DNA from: Acidobacteriota bacterium
GTDB lineage: Bacteria; Acidobacteriota; Terriglobia; Terriglobales; Acidobacteriaceae
Reading direction: 5' to 3'
DNA: 10,317 bases
Assembly: GCA_021781075.1 (NCBI GenBank)
Contig: JAJXXN010000097.1
Span: 1-10,317, forward strand
The position numbers and the translations under genes are program-made. The first letter of the stretch is position 1; each line of letters opens with the position of its first letter. Below are positions 1 to 7,015 of this stretch, piece after piece. Below the pieces are notes generated by a model, which was given only the letters and a program-made list of their open reading frames with translations, had not been told where the DNA came from and did not search any database.

Positions 1-159
1 ACTGATGGTCAGGATGAGCGTGGATTTTCCGCAGCCGTTGGGGCCGAGGATGGCAACGTGCTCGCCAGTGCGGACGGAGAGATTTATGTCGTGGAGGACA
101 ATACGGTCGCCGCGGGCGACGTTGACGTTTGCAAGGGAGAGGAATGCCCCGTTACTCAT
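1..159 (-). CDS. ABC transporter ATP-binding protein, N-terminal part (cut by window edge)
   Basis: The first 53 residues of an ATP-binding cassette subunit are visible, starting at ATG 159-157. The protein opens with a typical short beta-strand/A-loop region and reaches a complete Walker A motif, GPNGCGKST, at residues 39-47, preceded by the usual TGEHVAIL stretch. The signature motif, Walker B and H-loop would lie beyond the left edge. The family hydrolyses ATP on the cytoplasmic face of a membrane transporter. The start of the protein resembles the stand-alone ModF/YlmA-like ATPases, but this is only an impression and no substrate can be assigned. Only 5 nt separate it from the stop codon of the kinase gene upstream, and I see no strong Shine-Dalgarno, so translation probably depends on re-initiation by ribosomes finishing the kinase. 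The family assignment is firm; the role is unknown. Confidence 0.9.
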   Translation of the reverse strand, partial: MSNGAFLSLANVNVARGDRIVLHDINLSVRTGEHVAILGPNGCGKSTLILTIS

Positions 160-164
160 GCTGA

Positions 165-2624
165 TTACTCTGATTGTGGAATTTCGGCGAGCAGTCGCTT
201 CCAGGTGCGCTGGTTTTTGCGGAAGGATTTTTTGAGGTCCTCCAGGGTGCGCTCGAAGTCGGAGTTATCGTGGAGCCCCTTCCAGGCGGGATTTTTCTGG
301 AACCAGGGATAATTTTCGTTGCCGAGGTAGATGGCGCGACGCAGCCAGTGGAGGGCTTCGATGTGGTCGCCGTCCACGGCGAAGTAGGTGGCGAGCCGGT
401 AGGCCATTTCACTGTCGGCCTCGGCGGCGGCGAGGGTTTCATCCTGGAGCAGCGTGGCGGCATGGTTGGCCTGGCCGTTGAGGACGTAGCAGAGGGCGAG
501 AGTAGGGACGGCAATGCGCATGGAGGGGTCATCTTGAATGACGCTCTCAAGAATGCGGATGGCCTCGGTGAGGTTGCCGAGGCGCATTTGCTGATAACCG
601 GCCGAGGTGCGCAGCAGTGGATGGCGGGGATCGAGCGCCAGGCCCTTTGCGAGTTCGTCGCCGGCGAGTTCGATTTGATTTTGATAATGGAATACGCGGG
701 CGCGGTGATTGTAGAGCAGTGCGGCGTTTGAAGGGTTGAGCTTGAGGGCGCGATTGAACTCGGCGAGGGCCTCTTCGTACATGCCGTCGCCACGCAGGGC
801 GATGCCTGCGACCAAGTGGACGTTCCAATCGTTGGCGCTGGTCGCGAGGAGATTGGCAATGCCGTGGCGCGCCGCCTCTTTTTCGCCGCGGGAGAGGAGC
901 ATATAGATGCGGTAAAGATTGGCTTCCGCGGAGCCGGGGTCGAGTTTGAGCGCGTCGTCGAAGGCGCGGCGGGCGCGCATGACATGGATCTGCCCGCCGA
1001 AGCCGTGGCGGACGTATTGGAGTTCGCAGATGCCGAGGCCGCTCCAGGCGGCGGAGAAGGTTGGATTGACGGCTGTGACGTGGGTGAACAACTGATGCGC
1101 GCGGTCCAGGTCGGCGCGGGCGCTGGTGCGGACCATGAAGGCGCTGAGCAGAGCCCGTGCCTGGAGATACTCCTCGCTGGTTTGCTCGGGCAGGCCGTCG
1201 TCGCGCTGTGGGGTGCGGTATTGCTCGGCCGACTCGACGGCTTCCGAGCCGAGCCCCTGGAGCGCCACGTAGACTTCGTTTGAAATCTCATTCTGCACGG
1301 CGATCAGGTCGAGCGAGGGCACAGAGAAGGATCCACCAGTGCGGACGCTTTGCGCTTGGACATCGAGGAGTTGCCAACTGAGGTCGAATCCGCTCTCGGA
1401 GCGGAGGAAGCTGCCCGCGAGGACATGGGTTGCAAGCAGCTTTTGACCGACGGCAAGCGGGTCGAGTTGGGCGATGGGCAGGGTCATGAGCGCGCTGGAG
1501 GGCCGTACGATGATCGAGGGAATGCGCGCCAAACGGGTGGCGATGGCGTCGGCAAGGGCGTAGCCGTAAAGAGGGGCGACCTCAGTGGCGCCAAGGTTTG
1601 TGAAGGGGAGGACAACCAGGGAGTTGTGGTGCGCCGATTCCTCCTGCATGGCCTCGCGAAAGCGCTCGGCAAGCATGGAGAGAATGCCGGTGGCGCGCTT
1701 TTCATCCTCAGGGGTGGTGGGCAGATTCGCCGCGGCATCGCCTGGAATGACGCCAGTCTCGATGCTCTGCATTTTCATGATTGTCTTGAGCGCCTCGCGA
1801 ACCTCGCCGGTGGTGTTGTATCGCGTGGCGGGGTTTTTTTCAAGGCAGGTGGCGATGACGCTCTTGATTTCCTTGGGAACTCCGGGGCCGGGGTCGGGAA
1901 GGTCGTTGAATTGAATTGCGCGGATGGCCTGGAAGTCTTCGGCATCGGGGCGGGCGAAGGGGTGATAGCCGCTGACCATCTCGTAGAGGATGATGCCGAG
2001 CGCCCAGATGTCAGATTGAGCGCTGGAGTGGCCGGTGACAAATTGCTCCGGGGCCATGTAACGGATGGTGCCTCCGCGGGCAGTGTAGGTGGCGGCTACG
2101 GTGGCGTCGGCCGATAGGGATGGCTTGGCCGGGTCGAAGTTCGTGTCGTCGGCGCGCAGACGACGGGCTAGTCCGAAGTCGAGGAGCTTGACGAGCCCAC
2201 CATCAGTGAGCATGACATTCTGCGGCTTGAGGTCGCGATGGAAGATGCCTAACTCGTGGGCAGCGGAGAGGCCGTCGGCTATTTGAATGCCGACAGAGAG
2301 TGTGAGCGGAAGCGGTGCGGGGCCGCGGGCGATGATCGAGTCCAGCGAGCGCCCCGGGACGTACTGCATGACAATGTAGGCCTCGTCGCCGGTTTCGCCG
2401 ACTTCGTAAATGGCGCAGACGTTGGGGTGCTCAATGGCCGAGGCAAGCCGTGCCTCGCGCAGGACGGTGTTGCGCATCTGCTCGGCGCTGAGCAGCCCGG
2501 TGCGGAGGATTTTGAGTACCACCGGGCGCTGGAGGAGCGTGTCGTTGGCAAGGTACACGACCCCGCTGCCGCCCGCGCCGAGCTTGCGGATGATTTCGTA
2601 TTGTTCAATTTGCCTTCGTGCCAT
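165..2624 (-). CDS. Soluble Ser/Thr protein kinase with TolB-N-like and TPR domains
   Basis: An 819-residue Hanks-type kinase. Kinase domain, about residues 9-285: glycine loop GAGGSG (16-21), ATP-binding lysine K38, alpha-C glutamate E57, catalytic loop HRDLKPQN (129-136, base D131), metal-binding DFG (149-151) and APE (191-193). All key residues are present, so it should be active. The loop between DFG and APE is long and rich in Thr and Ser, as in autophosphorylated kinases. Residues about 336-455 begin VVLPFTNLG and resemble the TolB N-terminal/FlgO-like module often found beside TPRs in acidobacterial kinases and adenylate cyclases. From about 484 to 790 the protein is alpha-helical with TPR signatures, for example EEALAEFNRALKLNPS. 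It ends in a basic tail. I find no transmembrane segment, unlike PknB-type receptors, so it is probably cytosolic and senses or scaffolds through the TPRs. The start is ATG, preceded closely by AGGA. It overlaps no gene and lies 5 nt before the ABC ATPase gene, which may be a functional partner. Substrates are unknown. Confidence 0.93.
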   Translation of the reverse strand: MARRQIEQYEIIRKLGAGGSGVVYLANDTLLQRPVVLKILRTGLLSAEQMRNTVLREARLASAIEHPNVCAIYEVGETGDEAYIVMQYVPGRSLDSIIARGPAPLPLTLSVGIQIADGLSAAHELGIFHRDLKPQNVMLTDGGLVKLLDFGLARRLRADDTNFDPAKPSLSADATVAATYTARGGTIRYMAPEQFVTGHSSAQSDIWALGIILYEMVSGYHPFARPDAEDFQAIRAIQFNDLPDPGPGVPKEIKSVIATCLEKNPATRYNTTGEVREALKTIMKMQSIETGVIPGDAAANLPTTPEDEKRATGILSMLAERFREAMQEESAHHNSLVVLPFTNLGATEVAPLYGYALADAIATRLARIPSIIVRPSSALMTLPIAQLDPLAVGQKLLATHVLAGSFLRSESGFDLSWQLLDVQAQSVRTGGSFSVPSLDLIAVQNEISNEVYVALQGLGSEAVESAEQYRTPQRDDGLPEQTSEEYLQARALLSAFMVRTSARADLDRAHQLFTHVTAVNPTFSAAWSGLGICELQYVRHGFGGQIHVMRARRAFDDALKLDPGSAEANLYRIYMLLSRGEKEAARHGIANLLATSANDWNVHLVAGIALRGDGMYEEALAEFNRALKLNPSNAALLYNHRARVFHYQNQIELAGDELAKGLALDPRHPLLRTSAGYQQMRLGNLTEAIRILESVIQDDPSMRIAVPTLALCYVLNGQANHAATLLQDETLAAAEADSEMAYRLATYFAVDGDHIEALHWLRRAIYLGNENYPWFQKNPAWKGLHDNSDFERTLEDLKKSFRKNQRTWKRLLAEIPQSE

Positions 2625-2769
2625 TGTCCTAGTTGATTGTAGACGGAGCGAGGTGAGGAAAGTATCAAGATGCGGCGGGGGGGCGAGCCGGTCTTTTACA
2701 ATTCAATGAACCAGCAAGAAAACCTGTTTTGGAATTGGCTCAAAGTAGCAACCACACAAGGAGTGTGTC
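2625..2769. promoter_or_regulatory. Divergent intergenic region between kinase and ester hydrolase genes
   Basis: This 145-bp stretch separates two divergently read genes, so it should hold both promoters. On the plus strand TACAAT at 2697-2702 is a fair -10 box, but no matching -35 lies at the right distance. On the minus strand another TACAAT occurs 18 nt before the kinase ATG, with a TTGATA 21 nt further up, which is too wide for a standard sigma-70 promoter. A run of seven G occupies 2677-2683. No convincing operator was found. The role is inferred from gene orientation rather than from a clear motif. Confidence 0.45.
2758..2763 (+). promoter_or_regulatory. Shine-Dalgarno of the ester hydrolase gene
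   Basis: AAGGAG lies 6 nt before the ATG at 2770. It fixes the start and puts a well-formed signal peptide at the N terminus. Confidence 0.8.
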
Positions 2770-4707
2770 ATGCGCAAAACCCCAAAGTTCCCTTTCGTGT
2801 TGAAGTTGTTCATCCTGTTCTGCCTCGTCGAATCGGCGGCAACATGCAACGCGCAACAGTACAAGACGGAGACGGAGATCCCGGAGCACTTCACGCGTCC
2901 CTGCCCGGATTGCGATTATGTGAAGCGCGTTGAGATGATCCCGATGCGCGACGGCGTGAAGCTCTACACGGTGATTGTGATCCCGAAGGGCGCAAAGGAT
3001 GCGCCGATGGTGCTGACGCGCACGCCGTACAATGCGGCAGGGCGCGCCGAACGGAGCGATTCTCCACACATGATAGACGCGCTGCCACAGAGCGACGGGG
3101 ATTTTGTGAAGGCGGGATTCATCCGCATTTACCAGGATGTGCGCGGGAAATACGGCTCGGAGGGCGGGTACCTGATGACACCACCGCCGGTGGGCCCACT
3201 CAATGATACTGGCACCGACGACACCACCGATGCATGGGACACGATCGACTGGCTGGTGAAGAACGTGAAGGAGTCGAATGGGCGCGTGGCGATGATTGGC
3301 TCGTCGTATGAGGGATTCACGGTGGTGATGGCGTTGCTGCACCCGCACCCCGCGTTGAAAGTGGCGGCGCCTGAGAGCCCCATGGTGAACGGCTGGATGG
3401 GCGACGACTGGGCGCACTATGGGGCAATGCGGCAGACTGGCAACCTGGATTACGCAATTGGCCAGGAGACGGCGCGCGGCGGCGGCATGGGCATGCCAGG
3501 CGATGAGCATGATGATTACACGGAGTGGCTGAAGCACGGATCGACGGGCGATTATGCAGTCTTTGCCGGGATTCAGGACCTGGGCCTGGTGAAGAACCTG
3601 GCCAACCACCAGGCGTATGATGCCTTTTGGCAGGGACAGGCGCTGGAGAAGCTGGTTGCCAAAACGCCGCTGACGGTTCCGACCTTGTGGGAGCAGGGCT
3701 TGTGGGACCAGGAGGACATGTGGGGCGCGAACCATTGTTACCAGGCGTGGGAACCGCAGGACAAGAACAATGACATGAATTTTCTGGTGATGGGGCCGTG
3801 GCGCCACAGCCAGATCAACCGCGAGGGATACACGCTCGGGCCCCTGAAATGGGAGGGCGACACGGCACTCCAGTACCGGCATGATGTGATACTTCCCTTC
3901 TTCAGGCAGTATCTTGTGGAGGGCGCGCCGAAGGCGGATACGCCACCGGTGTGGATTTACAACACGGGCAAGAACCACTGGGAGCGTTATGCGCAATGGC
4001 CGCCGGAGGCGAGCAAGCCGACGCCGCTTTACCTGACCGCGCAAAATGCAACCAGCGGGACGGGCGGATTGAGCTTTACGAGGCCGCAGGCGGGCAGCGG
4101 GGATTTTGACGAGTTTGTTTCCGACCCGGCCAAGCCGGTTCCCTACCGTCCGCGGCCGGTGGTGGCCAGCGATTACATGGGCTGGGGCAACTGGCTGGTC
4201 ACAGACCAGCGCTTTGTGGATGGGCGGCCTGACGTGCTGACCTATGAGACCGAACCGCTGAAGGAGCCGCTGAAACTAAGTGGTGCGCCGGTTGTGAATC
4301 TGTGGGCGTCAACGAGCGGGACAGATGCCGATTGGGTGGTGAAACTCATTGATGTTTATCCCGGCGAAGACCCGGACCAGGCGGAGATGGGTGGCTATGA
4401 ACTGCCAATCGCATTGGATATTTTCCGCGGGCGCTACCGCACGAGCTTCGAGCACCCGGAACCGATTGAGGCGGGCAAACCACTGCTCTACAAATTCACG
4501 CTTCCGAATGTAAACCATGTGATTTTGCCGGGGCACAGGATGATGGTGCAGGTGCAATCGACACTCTTCCCGTTGTATGACCGGAATCCGCAGAAATATG
4601 TGGAGAATATTTTCTGGGCGAAGCCGGGTGATTACCAGAAGGCGACGGAGCGGGTTTATCACGCGGGAGAGGCGGCAAGCTCAATTGAGCTGCCGGTGGT
4701 GAAGTAG
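2770..4707 (+). CDS. Secreted alpha-amino-acid ester hydrolase (CocE/NonD, peptidase S15-like)
   Basis: A 645-residue exported alpha/beta hydrolase. Residues 1-28 form a signal peptide (basic start, hydrophobic core, cleavage probably after CNA). The catalytic fold follows, with the nucleophile elbow GSSYEG (177-182, Ser179, with Tyr180 next to it for the oxyanion hole), Asp313 in LWDQED and His346 in GPWRHS. From memory of the Xanthomonas citri alpha-amino-acid ester hydrolase (Ser174, Asp307, His340; acidic cluster Asp208, Glu309, Asp310), the present protein has all matching positions: Asp213 in MGDDW, Glu315 and Asp316. That acidic cluster binds the substrate's free alpha-amino group and separates these enzymes from cocaine esterases and glutaryl acylases. 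The C-terminal part (about 420-645) looks like the family's jelly-roll domain. Such enzymes hydrolyse alpha-amino esters and can act on beta-lactams with an alpha-amino side chain; the natural substrate is unknown. The length is typical. A generic S15 acylase remains possible. The gene has its own SD and is followed by an intergenic hairpin. Confidence 0.9.
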   Translation: MRKTPKFPFVLKLFILFCLVESAATCNAQQYKTETEIPEHFTRPCPDCDYVKRVEMIPMRDGVKLYTVIVIPKGAKDAPMVLTRTPYNAAGRAERSDSPHMIDALPQSDGDFVKAGFIRIYQDVRGKYGSEGGYLMTPPPVGPLNDTGTDDTTDAWDTIDWLVKNVKESNGRVAMIGSSYEGFTVVMALLHPHPALKVAAPESPMVNGWMGDDWAHYGAMRQTGNLDYAIGQETARGGGMGMPGDEHDDYTEWLKHGSTGDYAVFAGIQDLGLVKNLANHQAYDAFWQGQALEKLVAKTPLTVPTLWEQGLWDQEDMWGANHCYQAWEPQDKNNDMNFLVMGPWRHSQINREGYTLGPLKWEGDTALQYRHDVILPFFRQYLVEGAPKADTPPVWIYNTGKNHWERYAQWPPEASKPTPLYLTAQNATSGTGGLSFTRPQAGSGDFDEFVSDPAKPVPYRPRPVVASDYMGWGNWLVTDQRFVDGRPDVLTYETEPLKEPLKLSGAPVVNLWASTSGTDADWVVKLIDVYPGEDPDQAEMGGYELPIALDIFRGRYRTSFEHPEPIEAGKPLLYKFTLPNVNHVILPGHRMMVQVQSTLFPLYDRNPQKYVENIFWAKPGDYQKATERVYHAGEAASSIELPVVK

Positions 4708-4724
4708 ACGGCAGTCAACAGAAA

Positions 4725-4782
4725 ACAGCCGGCAGTTCAAGCGGGAACATGGAATCCATTTCGCCCGGGGACTGCCGGCTGT
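4725..4782. repeat. Long intergenic inverted repeat (12-bp perfect arms)
   Basis: The arms ACAGCCGGCAGT (4725-4736) and ACTGCCGGCTGT (4771-4782) are perfect inverse complements with a 34-nt interior. The interior can pair further: CGGG 4742-4745 with CCCG 4764-4767, and ATGG 4749-4752 with CCAT 4756-4759. The result is a long stepped hairpin 18 nt after the hydrolase stop and 42 nt before mtnA. No T-run follows either arm, so it is not a textbook intrinsic terminator. It could slow transcription, protect the 3' end of the hydrolase mRNA, or be one copy of a dispersed palindromic repeat. A third GGCAGT (4710-4715) lies just before it. Confidence 0.7.
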
Positions 4783-4824
4783 CCAGTGTTTGCTGGTTGC
4801 TGAATTGAATTAAAATCGAAGAAT

Positions 4825-5868
4825 ATGCTGAAAACATTGGAGTGGACGCCTGCGGGCGTGAAGTTTATTGACCAGACGAAACTGCCGCTGGAAGAGGTTT
4901 ATGTCACGGCCAAGAGCCATGAGGAAGTTGCCGACGTAATTGTCACGATGGTGGTGCGCGGGGCACCTGCAATTGGCGTGGCGGCTGCGTATGGCGTGGC
5001 GCTGGGCGCTGAAAAATCGACGGCCCGGACGATTGAGGAGTTCCAGCCGGAGTTTGCGAAGATTTGCGCGCGGCTGGCCGGGACACGGCCTACGGCGGTG
5101 AATCTGTTCTGGGCAATTGACCGGATGAAGAAGCTGTTTGCGACGCTTGCTGCGGAAAAGGTTTCGATGCCCACAGCCAGGGAAAGTCTGCTGGCGGAGG
5201 CGCACGCAATGTATGAGGAAGACATTGCGGCGTGCAAGTCGATGGGCGCATTTGGCGGCGCGCGGATGCCGGCGGAGGGCGGCGTGCTGACGCATTGCAA
5301 TGCGGGCGCGCTGGCAACCTGCGGCTATGGGACGGCGCTGGGCGTGATTCGCTCGGCGGTTGAGCAGGGCAAGAAAATCAAGGTTTACGCCGATGAGACG
5401 CGGCCCTTCCTGCAGGGGGCGCGTTTGACGGCTTGGGAACTGATGCACGACGGGATTGACACAACGGTGCTGTGCGACAACATGGCGGCTAGCCTGATGC
5501 GCGCAGGCAAGATTCAGGCGGTGGTGGTGGGCGCGGACCGCATTGCCGCCAATGGCGATTTTGCCAACAAGATCGGGACCTACAACGTGGCCATCCTGGC
5601 GAAGGAGCACGGGATTCCCTTCTATGTGGCCGCACCTTGGTCAACAATCGACATGGAAACGCCGAATGGCGAGGTGATCCCGATCGAGGAGCGCCCGGCA
5701 GTTGAGGTGACGCACCACGGAGGCAAGCAACTGACGCCGCATGGAGTGGGCATTGTGAACCCGGCCTTTGATGTGACGCCGGCAAAGTATGTAACGGCAA
5801 TCTTCACCGAGCGTGGCACGCTCGAGGCGCCTTATGGCGAGGCGCTGAAGAGGATGGCTGGAAAATAA
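4825..5868 (+). CDS. mtnA: S-methyl-5-thioribose-1-phosphate isomerase MtnA
   Basis: A 347-residue cytosolic enzyme that converts 5-methylthioribose-1-phosphate to 5-methylthioribulose-1-phosphate in the methionine salvage pathway, recycling methylthioadenosine left by polyamine and related synthesis. It belongs to the eIF2B-like/MtnA family. Visible family motifs are VVRGAPAIGVAAAYG (43-57), the TRPTAVNLFWAI block (87-98), LTHCNAGALAT (155-165), ADETRPFLQGARLTAWEL (189-206) and GADRIAANGDFANKIGTY (236-253). Cys158 and Asp238 correspond to the catalytic Cys160/Asp240 pair of the Bacillus subtilis enzyme. The length is normal. The start is ATG with only a weak upstream GAAGA. No other mtn genes are nearby, so the pathway must be scattered. 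A spaced TTGCTG/TAAAAT pair lies just before the gene, but its 15-nt spacer is poor. The eIF2B-related ribose-1,5-bisphosphate isomerases are a less likely alternative given the MtnA-specific motifs. Confidence 0.97.
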   Translation: MLKTLEWTPAGVKFIDQTKLPLEEVYVTAKSHEEVADVIVTMVVRGAPAIGVAAAYGVALGAEKSTARTIEEFQPEFAKICARLAGTRPTAVNLFWAIDRMKKLFATLAAEKVSMPTARESLLAEAHAMYEEDIAACKSMGAFGGARMPAEGGVLTHCNAGALATCGYGTALGVIRSAVEQGKKIKVYADETRPFLQGARLTAWELMHDGIDTTVLCDNMAASLMRAGKIQAVVVGADRIAANGDFANKIGTYNVAILAKEHGIPFYVAAPWSTIDMETPNGEVIPIEERPAVEVTHHGGKQLTPHGVGIVNPAFDVTPAKYVTAIFTERGTLEAPYGEALKRMAGK

Positions 5869-5884
5869 AAACCGAGGTACAAGC

Positions 5885-5913
5885 AAACGCCCGATGCTTG
5901 GCATCGGGCGTTT
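5885..5913. terminator. Bidirectional intrinsic terminator between mtnA and the Dsb-like gene
   Basis: A perfect 12-bp stem, AAACGCCCGATG (5885-5896) paired with CATCGGGCGTTT (5902-5913), closes a 5-nt loop. It sits between two convergent stops, at 5868 and 5932. The A/T ends of the stem give a short T tract on each strand (TTTCTGTCT on plus, TTTGCTTGT on minus), so it can serve both transcripts. The stem is GC-rich and unusually clean. Confidence 0.9.
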
Positions 5914-5931
5914 CTGTCTCTGAGCGGTGGA

Positions 5932-6912
5932 TTACTTAGCCGAGAGGCCATCCATCTTGAGCTGGAAATCGATGATGATCTTCAACTGGTCATAGGGGAC
6001 GGTTGCCGGCACCGGGCGGCCATTGATCATGAGCAGCGGTGTCTCATTGACTTCCAGGTCGGTGGCGAGCTTGGAGCCGGCTTCGACGGCGGCTTTGGTT
6101 GCCGGCAGATTGGCGCACTCCCCGGCCTTTGCGGGGTCGAGTCCTGCCTTGCTGACGGCGCTGTTCAGGGTCAGGGTTGCACTGTCGGGCGAGGCCAAGC
6201 CCTCCTGGCCTTCAAAGACCGCGGCGGCATAAGTGAAGAACGCCTTGTTGCCGCCCATCTTTGCCACGCAGTAGCCAACGGCCGCGGCATGGAAGGACTC
6301 AGGGTGGATTTTCTCGAGTGGGAAACTCTGATAAACAACCCGGGCATTCGGATAATCCGCGACGAGTTTGTCCATCGTTTCTTGTGCGGCCTTGCAGTGC
6401 GGGCACTGGAAGTCGGCAAACTCGACGAGCTCAAAGTCCTTGGAGTCACTTCCGCGATAGGGCCCGTCGGCACGCTGCTGAAGAATGGCACGGTTGTTGG
6501 CGAAGGGTTTGGCACCGAAGGGGATGAGCTGGTCGCCAATGATCATGTTCTGGCCGTCGGGCAAAACGTAAAATACAAGTGCCTGTGGCTTCTGCTTGCC
6601 GGTTTTATCGCCAACATAGACGACAACCTTGCTGAGTCCCTCGACGTGCGTCTTGAGGACAGCCGCAACCTCCCAAATGCGAGAGGTGTCATAGCCCCAG
6701 TTGGCATTGAAGAAGGCGTCCACGGTTTCTTTTGTAGGCGCAGCGGCGGTGAAATTGGCAGGATCAACCTTGGGAAAGATAGGCGCGGCGTTGGGCGCTG
6801 GAGCGGCCGGCTCCTGTGTGGAGACAGCGGGAACATCCTGCTGGGCTGCAAGAGGCATGGCAATGGCTGCGCACAACACAGCGGCGGCAAAGGGGTTCAT
6901 CAAACGGATCAA
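5932..6912 (-). CDS. Periplasmic DsbA/DsbC-like thiol:disulfide oxidoreductase
   Basis: A thioredoxin-fold protein of 326 residues when started at TTG 6912. I chose that start because AAGGAG (6925-6920) lies 7 nt upstream and because it gives a signal peptide with an Arg at residue 3 and a hydrophobic core, ending near PLAAQQ (cleavage about residue 23). ATG 6900 (4 codons later) is the alternative; an upstream GTG at 6948 would add a poor N terminus. After an Ala/Pro-rich linker, residues about 40-150 form a mixed domain ending in VLPDGQNMIIGDQL, reminiscent of the DsbC/DsbG N-terminal region. The redox motif CPHC is at 170-173, within the FADFQCPHC context, and the conserved cis-proline is probably Pro292 in ETPLLMING. 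It should exchange or isomerise disulfides in exported proteins. Two more cysteines (in VGYCVAKM and GECANLP) could form a structural disulfide. The closest named relatives are DsbA-family (Thioredoxin_4) proteins. It lies 103 nt downstream of nadE, with no obvious functional link. Confidence 0.88.
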   Translation of the reverse strand: MIRLMNPFAAAVLCAAIAMPLAAQQDVPAVSTQEPAAPAPNAAPIFPKVDPANFTAAAPTKETVDAFFNANWGYDTSRIWEVAAVLKTHVEGLSKVVVYVGDKTGKQKPQALVFYVLPDGQNMIIGDQLIPFGAKPFANNRAILQQRADGPYRGSDSKDFELVEFADFQCPHCKAAQETMDKLVADYPNARVVYQSFPLEKIHPESFHAAAVGYCVAKMGGNKAFFTYAAAVFEGQEGLASPDSATLTLNSAVSKAGLDPAKAGECANLPATKAAVEAGSKLATDLEVNETPLLMINGRPVPATVPYDQLKIIIDFQLKMDGLSAK

Positions 6913-6919
6913 GCAGTAT

Positions 6920-6925
6920 CTCCTT
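6920..6925 (-). promoter_or_regulatory. Shine-Dalgarno deciding the start of the Dsb-like gene
   Basis: On the minus strand this reads AAGGAG, 7 nt before TTG 6912 and 19 nt before ATG 6900. The spacing favours the TTG as start codon. Confidence 0.65.
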
Positions 6926-6927
6926 GT

Positions 6928-6954
6928 GCGCAGGGAGATTTCATGCACCTGCGC
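6928..6954 (-). promoter_or_regulatory. 5' leader hairpin just before the Shine-Dalgarno
   Basis: GCGCAGG and CCTGCGC are perfect 7-nt inverse complements around a 13-nt loop. The stem ends two bases before the AAGGAG of the Dsb-like gene. If transcribed it would fold in the leader next to the ribosome site and could tune translation or mRNA stability. It contains the GTG at 6948 in its arm, another reason to doubt that codon as start. No T-run follows, so it is not a terminator. The remaining nadE-to-dsb gap (6955-7015) shows no clear promoter. Confidence 0.4.
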
Positions 6955-7015
6955 TCATCGACTGAAAATGGATTTTGGACAGGGCGGACAAAACGGGCAA
7001 GCCCACCCTTCTAGC

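Noticed and set aside
152..1291. 379-codon minus-strand ORF inside the kinase gene in another frame
   Set aside because: Its composition is very rich in Ser, Pro, Arg and Ala, as expected from a shifted reading of GC-rich codons, and it has no motif. The overlapping frame encodes clear TPRs.
1350..2117. 255-codon plus-strand ORF opposite the kinase
   Set aside because: It is Gly/Val/Glu-rich antisense reading of the kinase, with no motif or ribosome-binding site.
2770..2850. Lipoprotein signal for the ester hydrolase
   Set aside because: Cys26 is preceded by Ala-Ala-Thr, which does not fit a lipobox (Thr at -1). A normal signal peptide cleaved after CNA fits better.
2740..4044. 434-codon minus-strand ORF opposite the ester hydrolase
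   Set aside because: Its translation is dominated by Arg, His, Val and Leu with no domain or motif, and it lies antisense to a gene whose active-site residues are all recognisable. It is a shadow of high-GC coding sequence.
4790..4816. TTGCTG/TAAAAT promoter for mtnA
   Set aside because: The spacer is only 15 nt and the -10 ends 8 nt before the ATG, which would leave almost no leader. It is too weak to list.
6994..7012. Intrinsic terminator after nadE (GGGC-TT-GCCC then GTTTT on the minus strand)
   Set aside because: The stem is only four pairs with a two-base loop, too small to be stable as a terminator.
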